Shown here piece by piece: positions 58,786-64,000 of a stretch of DNA of 64,000 nucleotides; positions within the stretch are counted from its first letter, which is position 1, and the number at the start of each line of letters is the position of its first letter. The stretch is from NCBI RefSeq assembly GCF_900168195.1, contig NZ_FUYX01000011.1, positions 62,001 to 126,000 on the forward strand. Direction: 5' to 3'. The translations under genes were made by a program, and so were the position numbers. This DNA comes from Allobosea thiooxidans. GTDB lineage: Bacteria > Pseudomonadota > Alphaproteobacteria > Rhizobiales > Beijerinckiaceae. Under the pieces are notes generated by a model. The model was not told the origin of the DNA, made no database searches, and saw only the letters and a list, made by a program, of their open reading frames with translations.

Positions 58786-61700
58786 ATCAGATTGGGAGCC
58801 CCTTTGCCGAACCTGTTGCCGCCACGCATTTTTCCTTCCTGCGCGGCGCCTCCCCGGGGCCGCATATGGTGCTGACCGCGCTGCTGCTCGGCTATTCCGG
58901 CATCGGCATCGCCGACCGCAATACGGTGGCGGGCGTCGTGCGGGCCTGGGCGGCGCTGAAGCAATTGCGCGAGGACGGCCTGCCGGCGCCCGACAAGATC
59001 AGGGAAGGCGGCAGTCCCGGTGAATATTACTGGGCCGAGAACCTCGAATGCTCCGCCCTGCCTTTCACGCCCGCGCAGATGAAGGCGAAGGCGGAGCGCT
59101 TCAAGCTCGCGACCGGCACCCGCCTCGTCTTCGCTGACGGCACACCTGATATCGTCGTCTATCCCGCCAACCGCGCCGGCTGGGGAAGGCTCTGCCGCCT
59201 GCTCAGCCATGGCAACCTGAAGGACGGCGTGAAGAAGGGCGAATGCCATCTCGTCCTCGACGACCTCCTCAACGATGCCCGCGACCTGCTGCTGACCCTG
59301 ATGCCCGAGCGCAGCCTCGATGGCCTGCCTGCTCTGCTCGCCAAGCTGGACGATGCTGCGCCCGGCGCTGTCTGGCTCGCCGCCAGCATGCACCGCCGCG
59401 GCGACGATCGCCGCCGCCTCGCGCGGCTCAAGGCGATCGCGGCAGCGACCCGCACGCCTCTGATCGCGACCAATGACGCACTCTACGATTCCATCGCGCA
59501 GCGCGACCTGCAGGACGTGCTGACCTGCATCCGCGAGGGCACCACCATCGAGCGAGCCGGGCGCCTGCTCGAATCCAATGCCGAGCGCCATCTCAAGTTG
59601 CCGCAGGAAATGGCGCGTTTGTTTCGCGATGCGCCCGAGGCCATCGCCGAGACGCAAGCCCTGTTCTCCCGCATTGAGTTCGATCTTGGCCAGCTCAAAT
59701 ACGAATATCCCGACGAGCCGATCCCGCCCGGCTGGAAGGACCAGGATTGGCTCGTGGAACTGGTCCGCCGCTGCTGCCTGATCCGCTATCCCGATGGCGT
59801 GCCGGAGAAGGTCGAGAAGCTCTTGGCGAAGGAACTCGATCTGATCGGGAAGCTCGAATACGCCCGCTATTTCCTGACGATCCGCCAGATCGTCGAATTC
59901 GCGAACAGTAGAGGCATCCTCTGCCAGGGCCGCGGCTCGGCCGCCAATTCCGCCGTCTGCTACGTGCTCGGCATCACCGCCGTCGACCCGGCCGAGAACG
60001 ATGTGCTGTTCGAGCGCTTCATCTCCACCGAGCGCAAGGAGCCGCCCGATATCGACGTCGATTTCGAGCACGAGCGGCGCGAGGAGGTGATCCAGTGGAT
60101 CTACAAGTTCTATGGCCGTGAGCGTGCCGGCATCGCCGCCACCGTGATCCATTACCGGCCACGCAGCGCCATCCGCGAGGCCGGCAAGGTGCTGGGCCTG
60201 ACCGAGGACGTCACCGCCCGCATCGCCGATACCAATTGGGGCAGCTGGGGCAGCGAGATCGGCGATGCCCGCATCCGTCAGGCCGGGCTCGATCCGACCA
60301 ATCCGACGATCCGCCGCGCCGTCGATTTCGCCACCCGGTTATTGGGCTATCCGCGCCATCTCTCGCAGCATGTCGGCGGCTTCGTTTTGTCGCGCGGACG
60401 GCTCGATGAGACCGTGCCGATCGGCAACGCCGCGATGGACGATCGCACCTTCATCGAATGGGACCGCGACGATATCGACGAACTCGGGCTGATGAAGGTC
60501 GATGTGCTCGCCCTGGGCATGCTGACCTGTATTCGCAAGGCGTTCGATCTGATCGCGGCCAACGGCGGAAAATCCTATCAGCTCGCCGATTTCACGGATG
60601 GCGACGAGGCGACCTACGACATGCTCTGCGAGGGCAAATCGCTCGGCGTCTTCCAGGTCGAGAGCCGTGCCCAGATGAACATGCTGCCGCGCCTCAGGCC
60701 GCGGAAGTTCTATGACCTCGTCATCCAGGTCGCGATCGTCCGCCCCGGACCGATCCAGGGCAACATGGTCCATCCCTATCTGAAGCGGCGGTCGGGTCTC
60801 GAGAAGGTGACCTATCCCTCGCCGTCGCCCGAGCATGGACCGGCGAATGAACTCTACGAGGTGTTGAAGAAGACCTTTGGCGTTCCGCTCTTTCAGGAGC
60901 AGGCGATGCGCCTCGCCATGGAAGCCGCCAAGTTCACCGAACCTGAGGCGAACGGCCTGCGCAAGGCGATGGCGACCTTCCGCAATGCCGGCACCATCGG
61001 CAATTACGAGGCGATGATGGTCGAACGCATGGTGGAACGCGGCTATGAGCGCGATTTCGCCCAGCGTTGCTTCGAGCAGATCAAGGGCTTTGGCAGCTAT
61101 GGCTTTCCGGAAAGTCACGCCGCCTCCTTCGCCAAGCTGGTCTACATCTCCTCGTTCCTGAAAAAGCACTATCCGGCGGCTTTCGCCGCCGCGCTGCTGA
61201 ATTCTCAGCCGATGGGCTTCTATGCGCCTGCCCAGATCGTCCGGGAGGCGGAGGAGAATGGCGGCGTCGAGCCGCGCCCGGCCGATGTCAATTCCAGCTT
61301 TTTGGACAACAGCTTGGAAGCTGTTTCGGAATCAAGCTCTTATCATGATCGGCCGCAGCAGCCGAGCAAACGGGACCCCTTCGCACTGCGCCTCGGCTTT
61401 CGCCAGATCGACGGCTTCAAGGATGAGTGGGGCCAAGCCATCGCGGAGGAGCGGGAAGTGCACGGCCCCTACCGCGATGTCGAGGAGCTGATGCGCCGGG
61501 CCGCTCTGCCCGCCCGCGCCATGCGCCTGCTCGCCGATGCCGATGCCTTCCGCTCGCTCGGGCTGGATCGCCGCGAGGCGCTCTGGGCCGTGCGACGCCT
61601 GCCGGATGACGCGGCGTTGCCGCTTTTCCAGGCCGCCAGTGCCCGCGAACTGGGGCAGGAGCGGGCGATGGCGCTGCCCGCCATGCCTCTGGCCGAACAC

Positions 61701-62198
61701 ATCGTCGCCGATTACCAAACCGTCCGACTCTCGCTGAAGGGGCACCCGATGCAGCTCTTGCGCCCGCGCTTCCGGCGCGAGGGCGTGCTGAGCTGTGCCG
61801 AGACCGAGGCGAGGCCCGATGCCGCTTTCGCCCGTACGGCGGGTGTCGTGCTGGTGCGCCAGCGGCCGGGGAACGGCAAGGCGATCTTCGTCACGCTGGA
61901 GGACGAGACCGGCATCACCAATGTCGTGATCTGGGCGCGGCTGTTCGAGCGCTTCCGCCGCGAGGTCATGGGCGCAAGGCTGATGCTGGTCGAGGGCAGG
62001 GTGCAGAAGAGCGTCGAGGGCGTCGTCCATCTTATGGCCCAGCGCATCACCGACCGTTCGATCGATCTCCTGTCGCTGTCGGACACGCATCGCGCCGAGG
62101 TTCCCATGCCCGTGGACGAGCTGAAGAACCCGCCGCTGCCCCGCCACCGCCACCCGCGCAATGTGCGGATCCTGCCGAAATCGCGGGATTTCCATTGA
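58782..62198 (+). CDS. dnaE2: Error-prone DNA polymerase DnaE2
   Basis: A 1138-residue C-family polymerase specialised for damage-induced mutagenesis. The PHP domain is N-terminal (ATHFSFLRGASPGPHMVL), the catalytic acids lie in ERKEPPDIDVDFEHERREEV, and GSAANSAVCYVLGITAVDP and HVGGFVLSRGRLDETVPIGN mark the palm and fingers. HhH and OB domains are at the C-terminus. It is the last gene of the LexA-controlled cassette. Confidence 0.95.
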   Translation: MNQIGSPFAEPVAATHFSFLRGASPGPHMVLTALLLGYSGIGIADRNTVAGVVRAWAALKQLREDGLPAPDKIREGGSPGEYYWAENLECSALPFTPAQMKAKAERFKLATGTRLVFADGTPDIVVYPANRAGWGRLCRLLSHGNLKDGVKKGECHLVLDDLLNDARDLLLTLMPERSLDGLPALLAKLDDAAPGAVWLAASMHRRGDDRRRLARLKAIAAATRTPLIATNDALYDSIAQRDLQDVLTCIREGTTIERAGRLLESNAERHLKLPQEMARLFRDAPEAIAETQALFSRIEFDLGQLKYEYPDEPIPPGWKDQDWLVELVRRCCLIRYPDGVPEKVEKLLAKELDLIGKLEYARYFLTIRQIVEFANSRGILCQGRGSAANSAVCYVLGITAVDPAENDVLFERFISTERKEPPDIDVDFEHERREEVIQWIYKFYGRERAGIAATVIHYRPRSAIREAGKVLGLTEDVTARIADTNWGSWGSEIGDARIRQAGLDPTNPTIRRAVDFATRLLGYPRHLSQHVGGFVLSRGRLDETVPIGNAAMDDRTFIEWDRDDIDELGLMKVDVLALGMLTCIRKAFDLIAANGGKSYQLADFTDGDEATYDMLCEGKSLGVFQVESRAQMNMLPRLRPRKFYDLVIQVAIVRPGPIQGNMVHPYLKRRSGLEKVTYPSPSPEHGPANELYEVLKKTFGVPLFQEQAMRLAMEAAKFTEPEANGLRKAMATFRNAGTIGNYEAMMVERMVERGYERDFAQRCFEQIKGFGSYGFPESHAASFAKLVYISSFLKKHYPAAFAAALLNSQPMGFYAPAQIVREAEENGGVEPRPADVNSSFLDNSLEAVSESSSYHDRPQQPSKRDPFALRLGFRQIDGFKDEWGQAIAEEREVHGPYRDVEELMRRAALPARAMRLLADADAFRSLGLDRREALWAVRRLPDDAALPLFQAASARELGQERAMALPAMPLAEHIVADYQTVRLSLKGHPMQLLRPRFRREGVLSCAETEARPDAAFARTAGVVLVRQRPGNGKAIFVTLEDETGITNVVIWARLFERFRREVMGARLMLVEGRVQKSVEGVVHLMAQRITDRSIDLLSLSDTHRAEVPMPVDELKNPPLPRHRHPRNVRILPKSRDFH

Positions 62199-62245
62199 GG
62201 CGGTGAGGGCCGCTTTCATCATCCCCGGTCATCCCAGGCGATCGC

Positions 62246-62338
62246 AGGGAAACCCGGGATCCATGCCTGAAGCTTCGTCGGGAATGTTCCGGCGATGAAT
62301 CCCGGATCGACGCCGCTCCGCAGCTTGTCCGGGATGAG
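62246..62338. repeat. Dispersed palindromic repeat, family C, copy 2
   Basis: AGGGAAACCCGGGATCCATG at the left and CTTGTCCGGGATGA at the right match the element at 25803-25895, with CCCGGATCGACGCCGCTCCG in the middle. Outer CATCATC and GATGATG extend the symmetry. It fills the gap after dnaE2. Confidence 0.65.
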
Positions 62339-62479
62339 ATGATGCGGAGGCGAGGGCTAGCCTTCTTGGAAGGCTCCGATGGTGTCCGTCAAAACAAACT
62401 TCTCCAGCGGCAGTGAAATAAGAAAAAACACGCTATGGCTCGTGAATTGAGCTTTGGGGTCCGCAGGTATAAGTGATTT

Positions 62480-62495
62480 GTTCGATTTACCGAAC
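62480..62495 (+). promoter_or_regulatory. Candidate sulfur operator upstream of cysH
   Basis: GTTCG-ATTTAC-CGAAC, 18 bases before the cysH ATG. It shares 14 of 15 bases with the dyad before metY at 19717-19734 and would overlap the transcription start. Confidence 0.65.
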
Positions 62496-62513
62496 GAATG
62501 ACGCGACGGCATC

Positions 62514-63335
62514 ATGGCGGAAGGCCCCGGTCGGGATCAGGCGGCAACCGAGGAAGCGGCAGGCGACCGCTCTGCCGAAGCACTCGCGCGCCGCGCCGTT
62601 GCCTTGAATGCGGCGTTCGGCGCAGCCGAGGTTCCCGAACGCCTCGCCGGCCTCGTCGCGCAAGCTGCCGGTCCCGTGATCTTCACCACCTCCTTCGGCC
62701 TCGAAGACCAGGTGCTGACCCATCTCATCGCGACCGCGAGGCTCCCGGTCAGCATCGTCACGCTCGACACCGGCCGCCTTTTCCCGGAGGTCTATGCGCT
62801 CTGGCAGGAGACCGAGGAGCGCTATCGCCTCCTGATCCGCCCCTATTATCCGCGCCATGAGGCGGCCGAGCTGTATGTCCGCCAGAACGGCATCAACGGC
62901 TTCTACGCCTCGCGCGATGCGCGCAAATCCTGCTGCGACATCCGCAAGGTCGAACCGCTCGGCCGTGCGCTCGCCGGCGCCGATCTCTGGCTGACGGGCC
63001 TGCGCGCCGACCAATCGACCGCCCGCGGCGACGTCAGGCTGGCCGAGGCCGATGTGGGGCGGGGCCTCCTCAAGGCGAGCCCGCTGCTCGACTGGACGCG
63101 CGAGCGCACGCTCGCCTTTGCCGAGCAGAACGGCGTGCCGATCAACCCGCTGCACGCGCAGGGCTTCGTCTCGATTGGCTGCCAGCCCTGCACCCGCGCC
63201 ATCCGCCCCGGCGAGCCGGAACGGGCCGGACGCTGGTGGTGGGAGGACGACGCGGCCAAGGAATGCGGCCTGCATCTCGGCCCGGACGGAAAGCTGGAGC
63301 GAAGCAAATCCGTGCCGGAGCAGGTGAACGCATGA
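62514..63335 (+). CDS. cysH: Phosphoadenylyl/adenylyl-sulfate reductase, 4Fe-4S type
   Basis: A 273-residue assimilatory reductase that converts activated sulfate to sulfite. PP-loop region [40 protein letters not shown] with the Cys140-Cys141 pair, and [10 protein letters not shown] with Cys223/Cys226 complete a 4Fe-4S cluster site, so adenylyl sulfate (APS) is the likely substrate. The catalytic Cys251 is in KECGLH. Its stop overlaps cysD in ATGA. The upstream dyad matches that of metY. Confidence 0.92.
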   Translation: MAEGPGRDQAATEEAAGDRSAEALARRAVALNAAFGAAEVPERLAGLVAQAAGPVIFTTSFGLEDQVLTHLIATARLPVSIVTLDTGRLFPEVYALWQETEERYRLLIRPYYPRHEAAELYVRQNGINGFYASRDARKSCCDIRKVEPLGRALAGADLWLTGLRADQSTARGDVRLAEADVGRGLLKASPLLDWTRERTLAFAEQNGVPINPLHAQGFVSIGCQPCTRAIRPGEPERAGRWWWEDDAAKECGLHLGPDGKLERSKSVPEQVNA

Positions 63336-64000
63336 TCCAGCTGAGCCATTTGCAGAAGCTCGAGGCGGAGGCGATCTTCATCATCCGCGAGGTGGTGGCG
63401 ACCTGCGACAAACCGGTGCTGCTCTATTCGATCGGCAAGGATTCCGCGGTCTTGCTGCATCTCGCCATGAAGGCGTTCTACCCGGCCAAGCCGCCTTTCC
63501 CGCTGCTCCATGTCGATACGACCTGGAAGTTCCGCGACATGATCGCCTTCCGCGACGAGACGGCGGCGCGGCTGGGGCTCGACCTGATCGTCCACATTAA
63601 CCGGGAGGGCGTCGAGGCCGGCATCAACCCCTTCGCCTCGGGCTCGCGCATCCATACCGACGTGATGAAGACGCAAGGGCTGAAGCAGGCGCTCGACCTC
63701 CACAAATTCGACGCCGCTTTCGGCGGCGCCCGTCGCGACGAGGAGAAGAGCCGGGCCAAGGAACGCGTCTTTTCGTTGCGCTCCTCCGAGCATCGCTGGG
63801 ACCCGAAGAACCAGCGCCCCGAGCCCTGGCAGCTGTTCAACACCCGCAAGCACCGGGGCGAGAGCTTTCGCGTGTTTCCGCTCTCCAACTGGACCGAGCG
63901 CGACGTCTGGGACTACATCGCGCTGGAGAACATCCCGGTCGTGCCGCTCTATTTCGCGGCGCCGCGCCCGGTTGTCAGGCGCGACGGCGCCTGGATCATG
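63332..64000 (+). CDS. cysD: Sulfate adenylyltransferase subunit 2, truncated by the window end
   Basis: The frame from ATG at 63332 stays open for 223 codons to the edge. [20 protein letters not shown], the PP-loop [38 protein letters not shown] and [20 protein letters not shown] are diagnostic of CysD, which with the GTPase CysN makes APS from sulfate and ATP. It overlaps the cysH stop by four bases, so a cysH-cysD(-cysN) operon is expected. Confidence 0.93.
   Translation, partial: MIQLSHLQKLEAEAIFIIREVVATCDKPVLLYSIGKDSAVLLHLAMKAFYPAKPPFPLLHVDTTWKFRDMIAFRDETAARLGLDLIVHINREGVEAGINPFASGSRIHTDVMKTQGLKQALDLHKFDAAFGGARRDEEKSRAKERVFSLRSSEHRWDPKNQRPEPWQLFNTRKHRGESFRVFPLSNWTERDVWDYIALENIPVVPLYFAAPRPVVRRDGAWIM

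Overview
The window looks like a chromosomal segment of a high-GC alphaproteobacterium, order Hyphomicrobiales. A Bosea-like genus is my best guess, from protein style and gene order only; no search was run. Supporting signs are the order rplM-rpsI ... speB-argC and aminotransferase-hom-glpX-recJ, an imuA-imuB-dnaE2 cassette behind a GAAC-N7-GAAC SOS box, class I PhaC, a DUF2842 protein and CCA-encoding tRNA genes. There are no rRNA genes, no CRISPR array and no intact insertion sequence or integrase.

Layout. 1-5.2 kb: end of a small membrane protein gene, a divergent DoxX/LysR versus MhqO/MhqD-like locus (probably quinone or electrophile handling), several small orphan genes and tRNA-Pro(GGG). 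5.4-16.9 kb: exopolysaccharide locus (methyltransferase, O-antigen ligase/polymerase, WbaP/WcaJ-type initiating transferase, GT4 glycosyltransferase, export lipoprotein, GumC/Wzz-type chain-length protein with a degenerate kinase domain, CelD-type acyltransferase, polysaccharide deacetylase), interrupted by an mdtJI-like SMR transporter pair. 16.9-23.6 kb: DUF2842, heme A synthase ctaA, metY, an FAD monooxygenase, a CoA-binding protein, enoyl-CoA hydratase and a hotdog thioesterase. 23.8-28.6 kb: rplM-rpsI with promoter and terminator, SDR, agmatinase, argC. 28.6-38.2 kb: LuxR regulator, FAH-family hydrolase, FadL-type porin, AAC(6')-like acetyltransferase, phaC, a lipoprotein, and a divergent LysR/MFS pair with a clear dyad operator. 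38.2-47.5 kb: aminotransferase, methyltransferase, hom, glpX, FAD dehydrogenase, recJ and tRNA-Glu(UUC).

47.5-50.5 kb: an accessory stretch next to tRNA-Glu. It holds short orphan genes, a monooxygenase gene with a damaged start, a small membrane protein with an SOS box just upstream, and an actinobacterial-style methyltransferase. 50.5-56.2 kb: DapA-like lyase plus its GntR regulator (two matching palindromic operators), split chromate transporter, EEP-family hydrolase and cardiolipin synthase. 56.4-62.2 kb: SOS mutagenesis operon imuA-imuB-dnaE2. 62.5 kb to the end: cysH and the start of cysD.

The strongest unexplained regulatory signals are: (i) a nearly identical dyad upstream of metY and of cysH, 43 kb apart, pointing to a shared sulfur regulator; (ii) a second SOS box driving an undescribed small membrane protein in the tRNA-Glu-adjacent segment; (iii) the GntR palindrome found at both target promoters; and (iv) three families of dispersed intergenic palindromic elements.
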